A program made the translations under genes and the position numbers. From Heterodera schachtii (lineage: Eukaryota > Nematoda > Chromadorea > Rhabditida > Heteroderidae), in assembly GCA_023374025.1 (NCBI GenBank), contig SIJG01000007.1, positions 1,593,852 through 1,657,851 of the forward strand: a stretch of DNA of 64,000 bases. Direction: 5' to 3'. This document shows positions 35,107 through 45,212 of this stretch, piece by piece. Within the stretch, counting starts at the first letter, position 1; each line of letters begins with the position of its first letter. The notes beneath the pieces were generated by a model. It had not been told where the DNA came from. It was given only the letters and a program-made list of their open reading frames with translations, and made no database searches.

Positions 35107-37879
35107 TCGCTTTTGCCGGACACAAAATGCCGAAGGCCAGGCGATCGCTTTGTCCAAGTGATCAGAAGCTTTCTAATTCTTTAACTTTGATGGCATTTCA
35201 TTGAAGGAATTCATTGAGTTCGAATGCGCAATTGCCGCGCCACCCGTCGCAGACGAAAGCGAAGGCCAAAGTGAGCAGAGCAAAGGGGGAGAAGTGAGCT
35301 TCGATGCGGGGAGCAAAGTGTTGAGGGTGGCGAGACGGAGGCCACAAGCGCAAGCAGCAGAAGGAGAAAAAGCAATGGGAGGAAAAGCAATGGAGGAGGA
35401 AACGGCACTGATCGGACGACCGATTGGTGGGAGAACGGCACGGAAGGGGCGGGGGGGGGGGAGACAAATTAGGGCCAACCAAACAAAAAACGATTGACTA
35501 AGGGCCTATTTGGCATTTTGATGAAGCATATTAAATTTAAAATTTTTGCCCTCATTAAAATGGATTTGCTTAATCCCTTTGAAAAAGGCTGCGCACCGTC
35601 GAATAAAGAGGACGGCACTGTGGTCAGACCCGGCACTTCTCTGCTCACCAAACACTTTCGCTACGAATGCGCTTACGACGAGGCGTCCGACACAGTGACA
35701 ATGAAAATCAGCCGTAAGTTGGGCAAAAAAGGTGAAAAATGGAAAATCAGCTAAGATTGCGTGGACCACGACGGAAAATTGGTGAAAGTGGGCGAATTCT
35801 TCACACATCCGCCGGCAGACAACAACTCGGAACAGTTCACACGAGTGGAATGTGTGGGCAACGAATTCATGGCGAAGAAAGTCGTCCACAAATGTCAGTG
35901 TGCCGTGCCATCATTCGCCTCAGTTTCGGGTCACTCCCCCCCCCCCCCCCCAACAAATAAAGGGTCCAATTGTGCGTTGGCGGACGGCAAAAAGTTGGTG
36001 GAAGGCGACTTCACGGTCCAAGAAGTGCCCAGAAAGTCGACTCGATCGCAACTCCAAAAGTCCGAAATTGTGGCTTGTCTGCACGAGGAAGGGAATGTCC
36101 GTTTGAAATGCACCGGTAAAAAAGCATTTCGAAATAAGAAAAGTGCCGGTAAACGCTGCCCCCCCCCCCCCCCCGAAGGATGCGTGGCAACCAATGGCCA
36201 AGAAATGGCAGTGAGTCGATTCGCCAATGTGGCAGGCCAATGGACCCAATGCCGCCGGTTCAGAGAGGGATGTCGCATGATCAACGTGACCAACGACTGT
36301 CCGTCCGATCACTCGCCGCCCTCGGCATTCTCTGATCATTTTCTGTTCAGACATCGATTGTCAATTGGACGGCACCGACCACAAGCACGGAGCCACCTTC
36401 GAAAGTGCCTCCAAAAAATCACTATTCATTTGCAGCCATGGACAGATCATCAAACAAGGCCAGCAGGACGGACCCTTTTGTTGCAGTACTTTCCCTTGGC
36501 CATTAAACATTTAATCGTGTCATTCATTCTCCATTAAACCATTTAATAGCGCCATTCCTTTTCCTTTTTCATTTGCCATTTAATGGCTCATTATGCCTTA
36601 TTTAGGCTGTTTCATCCAAAACCGTGAGCTCACTTTGGTCGGAGATGTGAAGTACATCGACGGAGTGACCCCGGCACTTTGCGGGGACAGCGACAATTTC
36701 ACTTTATTTGGGGGAATCGGTCACTCATTTGGCTTAATTTGATGGCCATGCCATTGTGTGATTGACTAATTTTGCAGTTTTTTGCTTCAGTTGGCTGCGA
36801 TTTGCCGGACGGACGCTTCAAAAGGTTTATGGATGTGTGGAGGGACGGGGACACGATGAAAAGGTGGGCCATGGCATGACAAAGCTCAAAAGAGGCGCCG
36901 ATTGGCCTTTGAGGTGTTCGTGGGCATTTAATTCGGACGGAAGCATTGCACGCGCGGACATTAGCACTTACGGTCAAAAGACAAAATGCCAAACATTTTT
37001 AATACAAAAAATGCCAACATTTGTTTAGCTTGCCTCGACGGTTCCGACGTTTTTCCACTGAACAAAATAATTCAAAGGGAGGGCGGACAATATGTGAAAT
37101 GTGTGCAAATGGACGCACCAATGGCGGACGATGGGAGTGCCAAAGGGGAGACAAATGGGGAGACAAATGGGGAGACAAATGGGGAGACATTGGGGTGGCG
37201 CAATTTGACGGACAGCGAACTGATCGAAATGAGCACAAAAAAGGCAAGCGAAGGACGGGAGAAAAGTGCCGGATTTAAAATGAAATGGCATTCCAATACG
37301 GCACAGTTAGCAAAACAAAATTTGGTGGAATATTTCGGAGTCGGGCGGAGGGCGGCGCCGCTTTTGGCACGCGGCACAAAAACATTCGACGGAAAGGAAA
37401 AAGGGAAAGGTGTGTTTTCGCCACCTTCCAGTTTATTGAAAGTCCCCTCCAGAAATGCCATTCCAAAGACAACCCGCGGACTGTGCCGACTTTCTGCCCT
37501 TTTGCCCGCGTCTCTCCGGTTATTGCCATTTTATGAGCGGCCCTTTGGAGCGCGGACTCGTGTTGGATGCGTTTTCGGAGTTGCGAGAGTTGCAAAAGCG
37601 ATTTGATCAGTTTGGGGGAAGTGAGGACGAGCTGAGTTTGCCGATGGGATGCGAAAGTAAAGTGATCGGAATTGTTTCAAATTGCGGTCGTTTTTAGAAC
37701 AGCCGAGCATCTTCCAAAAGTTGCAATTGCTCGTCGAATTGGCGTGCCAACAAACGTGCAAAAGATGTGCCAACGGTGGGGGAAATTGGCACAAAATGAT
37801 AAAACATTTTGAATTGGCAGGTGCCCAAAAGGAATCGGCGTTGACGAGTCTGGAGAGCACTTCCCATTGCGGGAAATGA
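35107..37879 (+). CDS. Secreted multi-domain protein, MIG-18-like Fn1 repeats plus ShKT-like end
   Basis: Well-supported exons: 35588-35713, 35756-35893, 35963-36115, 36179-36298, from 36351, 36606-36719, 36791-36863, 36893-36972, 37029-37409, 37453-37620, 37698-37775, 37821-37879. Possible earlier ones: about 35107-35157 and from 35207. Each Fn1-like unit has C..DG....G..F........C, for example CVDHDGKLVKVGEFF, CALADGKKLVEGDF, CVATNGQEM, CQLDGTDHKHGATF, CLDGSDVFPL. This fits the MIG-18-type fibronectin I fold of nematode matrix proteins. The end, CADFLPFCPRLSGYC...ACQQTCKRC, fits an ShKT module. (GETN)4-like repeats lie at about 37150-37190. The 36864-36892 intron would be only 29 nt. The start is not found. 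Confidence 0.68.
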
Positions 37880-38116
37880 ACGAATGGACGGAGGGGGAAT
37901 GGCATCAAAAGACATGTTCAAAGAATCAAATTTATGCCAATGTTATCTTTATTGCGCACCGGTATCACTCTGATCAGTTTTGATCACCCTGGGCTTCGAT
38001 CATTTTCGTTTTGCCCTTTTTCCGCTGATCAGTCTTTCCGTCCGTATTTTTTCCGCTGATCAGTCTTTCCGTCCGTCCTTTTTCCGCTGATCAGTCCGTC
38101 CGCCGTCCTCCCTCCC

Positions 38117-38836
38117 TCAGTTTTCCCTCTCGATGTACACCGTTTTGTGCCGTCGTCCCCCGTCCCGTTCGATTTTGACCACGCGGTGCCGTCTCCGTTC
38201 GCCGCTCTCTTCGCTGTCGTATTTCCTCAGTTTATCCAGCACCTTCAGATGGACTCGCTTCTTCTTCGGGTATCCGTCTTCTCGGTCCACGTCCACTTTC
38301 ACCTTCGGCACTCGTACGTCCACATTCACTTCCCTTCCCCTCTCTCCGTCCCTTTCGTATTTTACGCCTTTTCCCTCATTATAATGCCCTCCTCCCACGT
38401 CGACGTTCACATTTTTCCTGTGTCCCTGCACATTCACATTGACCAATTTGTCATTTCGGTCTCTTTCTTCTCCGCCAACGTCGACGTTCACATTCTTTCG
38501 CGACGGCGCGTGAATATTTACCAGGCCGAGCACGTCCACGTCCGTGTTGCGCTTCTGCAAAATGCCAAAGAGTTTTTTGGGCCTTTCATTTTGAGGTTGG
38601 CATCCATGCCCCATCATTCGTCCCAATAATTAGTTCCCTAATACTTCCCTAATTCCTCCCTTAATTCGTCGCCTAATCCTCCCCTGATTCATCCCTCCCT
38701 CCCCTCTCTCGTCTCCCCCCCCCCGCCCCACTTTTTTCACCTTTCTCTTCAGTTCATCGTCTTCTCTTCCTTCGACTGCGAAATTTAGCAGAATCAGCTG
38801 AACGGTGAAGAGACAGAGGAAGAGGGAGCAGTTCAT
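38117..38836 (-). CDS. Secreted Val/Asn/Asp repeat protein, unknown function
   Basis: Two exons, 38836-38741 and 38554-38117, give 177 residues. MNCSLFLCLFTVQLILLNFA is a signal peptide. The mature protein is built of short beta-like repeats with alternating valines: RKNVNVDVGG, KLVNVNVQGH, RKNVNVDVGG, REVNVDVRVPKVKVDVD. A basic C-terminal part follows, with KKKRVHLKVLDKLRK, RRRHRVVKIERDG and TVYIEREN. No cysteines are in the mature part. I know no family with this repeat. Signal peptide, small size and basic end make it an effector or cuticle-associated candidate, which is inference. The splice joins phase 0 to phase 0 at a TTTGCAG acceptor. Confidence 0.65.
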
Positions 38837-39487
38837 TTTATATTCAAAAATTGAATTGGATTTCCAATTAATTTTTGAGAATGTCGCCAAAAGAGAGGGC
38901 CAACGCTCTTAAAAATGGTCGGCCGGGGGGGGGGGGGCGTTCCGCCAAATTGCGCATCCATCGGCGAGTGATCGGCGGATCGGTCGCTTTGATCAGTGAT
39001 TAATTGTTAAATTGGAACGCCTCTCGCAAATATTTACCATTTGATTAATTCCAATGGCCCCAATTCACAAATTCACATGAGTGTCCTCCCCCCAATGGTT
39101 TTGCAGATGACTCACTAATTATTCCAATTCCTTCCAAGGCAAAATAATTTCACTTTAAACTTTTTAAAAATTTCTCGCGTTTCTTTTTTTATCGAAAAAC
39201 TTCGCGAAAAATCCGCCGATGGAATTACTCACCGAAATTTACAGCAGAACCTTTTTTGGAACATTCACTTTCCAATCGGTCGGTCGGTTAATCAAAAAGT
39301 GTCATTTTGCGAAAAATGCGAAGGGACGGAGAAAAAAAAGGCAACGAAATTAAATAATTAAATTAAAATGAGCGATGGTTTGGACAGATTTTGCGTAAAT
39401 AGCGAAAAAAGAAAGTCAAATGGCGGACGGACTTTGGTCATTGATCTCTGCGAAAGATTTTGAAAACAAAAGAATGGCACTTATAAC
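38837..39487. other. Intergenic region, no gene seen
   Basis: 651 bp with a G run near 38924-38938 and AT-rich remainder. No gene or structured element was recognised before the MITE at 39488. Confidence 0.4.
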
Positions 39488-39812
39488 CAGGGTTGCCAGA
39501 TCTGAGGCTTTTTCACAAAATTAAGAATTTTTCCAATGAAAATCAGCTAAAAATATAGTCAAAATTCATAATTTTTCCCCCGGCGGCGCCTTTCGGCACC
39601 GCCGGACCCTAAAAATCCTTTATTTTCTTAAAAAATTTGCTCAAAACCGTAAATTTTGGCCATTTTTGTGGTCATGGACAATCAAAAATATAACATTTGA
39701 ACATTTTATACGTGTTTTGAATAAATTTTGTAAAAATGAGGCTTTTTGACCCAAAATGAGGCTTTTTTGCATGCCAAATGAGGCTTTTTAAAATTTTAAT
39801 CTGGCAACCCTG
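39488..39812. mobile_element. hAT-type MITE with perfect 8-bp TSD
   Basis: 325 bp flanked by CTTATAAC (39480-39487 and 39813-39820). The TIRs CAGGGTTGCCAGAT and ATCTGGCAACCCTG are perfect over 14 nt. CAGGG ends with an 8-bp duplication are diagnostic of hAT elements. The interior holds the GC hairpin CCGGCGGCGCC-TTTC-GGCACCGCCGG, also found in the element at 1501, and three copies of GAGGCTTTTT near the right end. Confidence 0.93.
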
Positions 39813-39820
39813 CTTATAAC

Positions 39821-40244
39821 GGACAAATTGGGGGAAAAATCGAAATTCAGAGCAAAAGTCGGTGGGTAATTAGCACTCATTAAAACGGATTGATTTCCAA
39901 TTTATTCCATCATATTTCATATGTATAATTTATTCATTTCAATTTGCTTTCCTCCGCCTTTTCATCGTTTTCCTCTGCCAATCTCCGTAATATTCGTTCC
40001 GTTGGCATTTCCCAATGAATTTGTGCCATTTTTGAATATGGGCAAAGTGTTCAGAGAGAAACTGTCTTTGGAGCGGACGGAAGTCACTAAAAAATTCATT
40101 TAAAATATTTCCGCAATTTCTTCAATCACTCATTTCAATTTCCCTTTACCATTGTTTTGATTCGCTGAAATCGCCGCCGAATTTGGGAGGGCAAAAGTGC
40201 CGGTGGTGGAAGAATTGGACAAAATGCCTTAATTGGCCAACAAA
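39821..40244. other. Intergenic region, no gene seen
   Basis: 424 bp, AT-rich, downstream of the mucin gene stop. A 60-codon plus-strand frame lacks support. Confidence 0.4.
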
Positions 40245-43200
40245 TTACGGAACATTGGCAGAATTTTTGGTATTGGATTTGGGACCATTTGGCGAATTGA
40301 TAGTTTGATTAGCATTTGCCACGGCTCCAACAAAGGGAGAAGCGGCGCCGATCAGACCGTTGTACCAACTGTTGGCCAAATTGGAGTTCATTTGGCCAAT
40401 TGCTAAAGCCAAAAGGGGACAAATTGACAATTAAATCAATCAAAAAAAAATAAAGAAAAATGCAAATTCAATGAATGACCTTGTTGAAAAAGAGAAGTGG
40501 CATTTGCATGCAAAAGATGAGCCAAATAATTAACATCCTCCAAAATATTCTGAGTAGTAGTGACAGGAATTGCCGTTGTTGGCATTGCAGTTGTTGCAAC
40601 GGTCACTGAGGAATTTGTGCCAATGGCGGACGATGTGTTGGTCGTACTGCTTGAATTTGTTGCCACTGTGCCGTTCATTGGCCTCGTTGTTGGCATTGCA
40701 GTTGTTGCAACGGTCACTGAGGAATTTGTGCCAATGGCGGACGATGTGTTGGTCGTACTGCTTGAATTTGTTGCCACTGTGCCGTTCATTGGCCTCGTTG
40801 TTGGCATTGCAGTTGTTGCAACGGTCAGTGGCGAATTTGTGCCAATGGCGGACGATGTGTTGGTTGTACTGCTTGAATTTGTTGCCACTGTGCCGTTCAT
40901 TGGCCTCGTTGTTGGCATTGCAGTTGTTGCAACGGTCACTGAGGAATTTGTGCCAATGGCGGACGATGTGTTGGTTGTACTGCTTGAATTTGTTGCCACT
41001 GTGCCGTTCATTGGCCTCGTTGTTGGCATTGCAGTTGTTGCAACGGTCACTGAGGAATTTGTGCCAATGGCGGACGATGTGTTGGTTCGTACTGCTTGAA
41101 TTTGTTGCCACTGTGCCGTTCATTGGCCTCGTTGTTGGCATTGCTGTTGTTGCAACGGTCAGTGGCGAATTTGTGCCAATGGCGGACGATGTGTTGGTCG
41201 TACTGCTTGAATTTGTTGCCACTGTGCCGTTCATTGGCCTCGTTGTTGGCATTGCAGTTGTTGCGTTGGTCAATGATGAATTTGTGCCAATGGCGGACGA
41301 TATGTTGGTTGTACTGCTTGAATTTGTTGCCACTGTGCCGTTCATTGGCCTCGGTGTTGGCATTGCTGTTGTTGCAACGGTCACTGAGGAATTTGTGCCA
41401 ATGGCAGACGATGTGTTAGTCGTACTGCTTGAATTTGTTGCCACTGTGCCGTTCATTGGCCTCGTTGTTGGCATTGCTGTTGTTGCAACGGTCACTGAGG
41501 AATTTGTGCCAATGGCGGACGATATGTTGGTCGTACTGCTTGAATTTGTTGCCACTGTGCCGTTCATTGGCCTCGTTGTTGGCATTGCTGTTGTTGCAAC
41601 GGTCACTGAGGAATTTGTGCCAATGGCGGACGATGTGTTGGTCGTACTGCTTGAATTTGTTGCCACTGTGCCGTTCATTGGCCTCGTTGTTGGCATTGCA
41701 GTTGTTGCAACGGTCACTGAGGAATTTGTGCCAATGGCGGACGATGTGTTGGTCGTACTGCTTGAATTTGTTGCCACTGTGCCGTTCATTGGCCTCGTTG
41801 TTGGCATTGCAGTTGTTGCAACGGTCAGTGGCGAATTTGTGCCAATGGCGGACGATATGTTGGTCGTACTGCTTGAATTTGTTGCCACTGTGCCGTTCAT
41901 TGGCCTCGTTGTTGGCATTGCAGTTGTTGCAACGGTCACTGAGGAATTTGTGCCAATGGCGGACGATGTGTTGGTCGTACTGCTTGAATTTGTTGCCACT
42001 GTGCCGTTCATTGGCCTCGTTGTTGGCATTGCAGTTGTTGCAACGGTCACTGAGGAATTTGTGCCAATGGCGGACGATGTGTTGGTCGTACTGCTTGAAT
42101 TTGTTGCCACTGTGCCGTTCATTGGCCTCGGTGTTGGCATTGCAGTTGTTGCAACGGTCACTGAGGAATTTGTGCCAATGGCTGACGATATGTTGGTCGT
42201 ACTGCTTGAATTTGTTGCCACTGTGCCGTTCATTGGCCTCGTTGTTGGCATTGCAGTTGTTGCAACGGTCACTGAGGAATTTGTGCCAATGGCGGACGAT
42301 GTGTTGGTCGTACTGCTTGAATTTGTTGCCACTGTGCCGTTCATTGACCTCGTTGTTGGCATTGCAGTTGTTGCAACGGTCAGTGGCGAATTTTTGTCAA
42401 TGGCGGACGATGTGTTGGTCGTACTGCTTGAATTTGTTGCCACTGTGCCGTTCATTGGCCTCGTTGTTGGCATTGCAGTTGTTGCGTTGGTCAATGAGAA
42501 TTTGTGCCAATGGCGGACGATATGTTTGTTGTACTGCTTGAATTTGTTGCCACTGTGCCGTTCATTGGCCTCATTGTTGGCATTGAAGTTGTTGCAACGG
42601 TCACTGAGGAATTTGTGCCAATGGCGGACGATGTGTTGGTCGTACTGCTTGAATTTGTTGCCACTGTGCCGTTCATTGGCCTCGTTGTTGGCATTGCAGT
42701 TGTTGCAACGGTCACTGAGGAATTTGTGCCAATGGCGGACGATGTGTTGGTGTACTGCTTGAATTTGTTGCCACTGTGCCGTTCATTGGCCTCGTTGTTG
42801 GCATTGCAGTTGTTGCAACGGTCACTGAGGAATTTGTGCCAATGGCGGACGATGTGTTGGTCGTACTGCTTGAATTTGTTGCCAATGTGCCGTTCATTGG
42901 CCCTCGTTGTTGGCATTGCAGTTGTTGCGTTGGTCAATGATGAATTTGTGCCAATGGCTGGACGATATGTTGGTGTACTGCTTGTAGAATTTGTTGAATT
43001 CTTTGAACTGCTTACAAACACTGGTACTATAACTGAATTGGTAAGAAAAGCTGGCGGTTGGTTTATTTGTGGTAGCAAATTAGAGGGAATCGTGTTCAAA
43101 ATATTAGCTGAATTCGCCAATGAGTTTGTCGTTGTTGTACTGCTTGAATTCGATGCCGATGAATTTGCAGGTGCCGTCCCATTTGCTGTCGGCACTTTTG

Positions 43201-44735
43201 TTGTTGCCATTGTCATTGGTAATGAGATGGACGATGAGTTTGTCGTTGTTGTACTGCTTGAGTTCGATGCCGATGAATTTGCAGGTGCCGTCCCATTTGT
43301 TGTCGGCACTTTTGTTGTTGCCAATGTCATTGGCACTGAGTTGGATGATGAGTTTGTCGTTGTTGTACTGCTTGAGTTCGATGCCGATGAATTTGCAGGT
43401 GCCGTCCCATTTGTTGTCGGCACTTTTGTTGTTGCCATTGTCATTGGTAATGAGTTGGACGATGAGTTTGTCGTTGTTGTACTGCTTGAATTCGATGCCG
43501 ATGAATTTGCAGGTGCCGTCCCATTTGTTGTCGGCACTTTTGTTGTTGCCAATGTCATTGGCACTGAGTTGGATGATGAGTTTGTCGTTGTTGTACTGCT
43601 TGAATTTGCTGTGGCTTGTCCATTTGGTGCTGCCGTTGTTGATCCATTCGCGGCTCCACTGCTCGAACTTCGTTCGTCTGCTGCCATTATTGTTGCTGTT
43701 GTATTTGACGGTTTTGCTGTTGTTCCAATGGTTTCAATTAATGATGGGTTCATCCCCCCATTTGATGACAATGTGCGATTGCCGTCGACTCCGCCCGTGC
43801 CACAAAAGTCGCCGCTGTACAAAATGTTGTCCAGAATGGCCATTCCGCCCTGAAGACCGCTGTTAGTGTTGGAGAACACAAAATTGGTAGCCTCGATCAT
43901 TATCTGGCAATTTGGCTTTAAATTAAAATTATTGTTTTGGTCGATTTTGGCAATGCCGTGGGAATCGGGGAAAAATCCTACCAATTCAAAATTTAAAGCG
44001 TAAGACTTCCCACCTGAAATGGTCTGTCCATTCCCTGAATTGTGAACTGTGCCGGGCCCGGTCCCTGTGCCGTCGGCGTCCCTTGGCAGTCGCGACTTCT
44101 GTTCAGTGTTTGGCCCTGCACATTGCAGCACATCCAAAGGCGAACGAATGGCGTCGTCCAGTAACTGTGTCATTCACTGATCAGTGATCGGTCGGCATTT
44201 GCCCACTGATCGCTTACTTAAACTGAAGCGTGGCGTTGTTGGATTGGCACGGGACGGTGTCACTGATCAAAGTTGCCATCAAAGTGCTGCCATTTTGGGA
44301 CACGTCCTGCACTGACGAAGCAGTGATGGCGTAGGTATCGTCTGAAAAAGACAAATGCTTGGAGAGGCCGAGAAGCAGCGACTAATGCCTTACTTGGCGG
44401 CACATTTGTGCCCGTCATCATTTGGAGTTGGTCCGTGTCGACGGTCAGCGAACTGCGGTACCAAAGCAACGCCGAGGGAGGCGAGACGGCGTTGTGCCAA
44501 TGGCAGGACGAACTGAAGTCGGAGCAGTCCAATGGGTTGGCAGTGCCAAGTGATGCTAACGAAATAATGGCAAAGAGAATGAAATGGGGGAAAAGTGAAG
44601 GGAAACAAACGCACTCAACATTGACAGACAAAGCAAAGCCAAGGCGAACAATGCCAACGAAAGCTGCGGAAACGCAAAATGAAACGCTTTTTCGCTCCCA
44701 AAATTCGCCGCTTCGCTCGTCGACGGCCTTTTCAT
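40245..44735 (-). CDS. Secreted MAM-like/mucin protein with long Ser/Thr repeat stalk
   Basis: Exons 44735-44615, 44555-44394, 44341-44218, 44164-44014, then a giant exon 43903-40480, then 40402-40245. After a hydrophobic leader (LALFALALLCLSML) comes a nematode MAM-like domain: CSDFSSSCHWHN, LLWYRSSLTVDTDQLQMM, LQFNYWTTPFVRLWMCC, DNILYSGDFC. A stalk follows with a 38-residue unit (NSSASNSSSTTTTNSSSNS, four to five times) and a 37-residue unit around TTAMPTTRPMNGTVATNSSS, about 22 times. Dense NSS/NGT sites suggest heavy N- and O-glycosylation. At least five single-base indels break the stalk frame (near 41088, 42496, 42752, 42900 and 42955-42985). They may be true or assembly errors in the repeats. 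The last exon restores a unique tail, SWYNGLIGAASPFVGAV. Confidence 0.75.
40562..42990 (-). repeat. 111-bp tandem array (about 22 copies)
   Basis: The unit is exactly 111 bp where intact, with high identity between copies. Marker: TTGAATTTGTTGCCACTGTG on the plus strand. Variants alternate CACTGAGGAATTT with CAGTGGCGAATTT, and ACGATGTGTTGG with ACGATATGTTGG. It encodes the 37-residue mucin unit. The copies with indels are concentrated at the gene-5' end (42490-42990). Confidence 0.96.
43107..43615 (-). repeat. 114-bp tandem array (about 4.5 copies)
   Basis: The unit is 114 bp with marker GAATTTGCAGGTGCCGTCCC on the plus strand. Copies alternate in a two-unit pattern (CCATTGTCATTGGTAATGAG versus CCAATGTCATTGGCACTGAG), suggesting duplication of a dimer. 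It encodes the 38-residue Ser/Thr unit of the mucin stalk. Confidence 0.95.
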
Positions 44736-45212
44736 TGTTTCCGTCGATAAACAAGAAAATTTCCATGTGACAATTGGAAGTGTAAGTGGCCAATTGAGTA
44801 ATGTTTAATTGGGCAAAAATGGGGGGAATTAAAAATAAAAAGGGAGGGGGGGGGGGAAGGGATCGGACGGATTTGGGATTAGCAGAGAAAGGGCACAGCG
44901 GAGGCGAAGGAGGGGGCGAACAGAACGGACGAATGAACCGAACAAACGAATAGGCGACGGATGAAAGACATTTTTTAAAGTTTTTGGAATGATTGGGGAA
45001 AATGCACTTTTGGAGGGACATGAAAATCCGATTGGATAAAAAACAATGGAAAAAAACGAATTTAATAATGAGGAAAATGGGAGATAATTTGATAAAAATT
45101 TATTCTAGCGATTTTAAAATGAATTGTAAATTGTTTGTAAAGAAAAAACAAAACAAAGTGAGGAGAGAATGAGTCAAAAATATCAATTGAGGAAGGAGCT
45201 TCAAATAGGGAT
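44736..45212. other. Intergenic region, no gene seen
   Basis: 477 bp with a G run at about 44846-44857. It separates the head of the mucin gene from the 3' end of the hAT-derived gene. Confidence 0.4.

Noticed and set aside
40570..42762. 730-codon plus-strand open frame rich in Leu and Cys
   Set aside because: It is the complement of the 111-bp mucin repeat; a stop-free unit with a length divisible by three keeps extra frames open. No splice or domain support on the plus strand.
40562..42990. CRISPR-like array
   Set aside because: Repeats are contiguous 111-bp coding units without spacers, in a eukaryotic gene.
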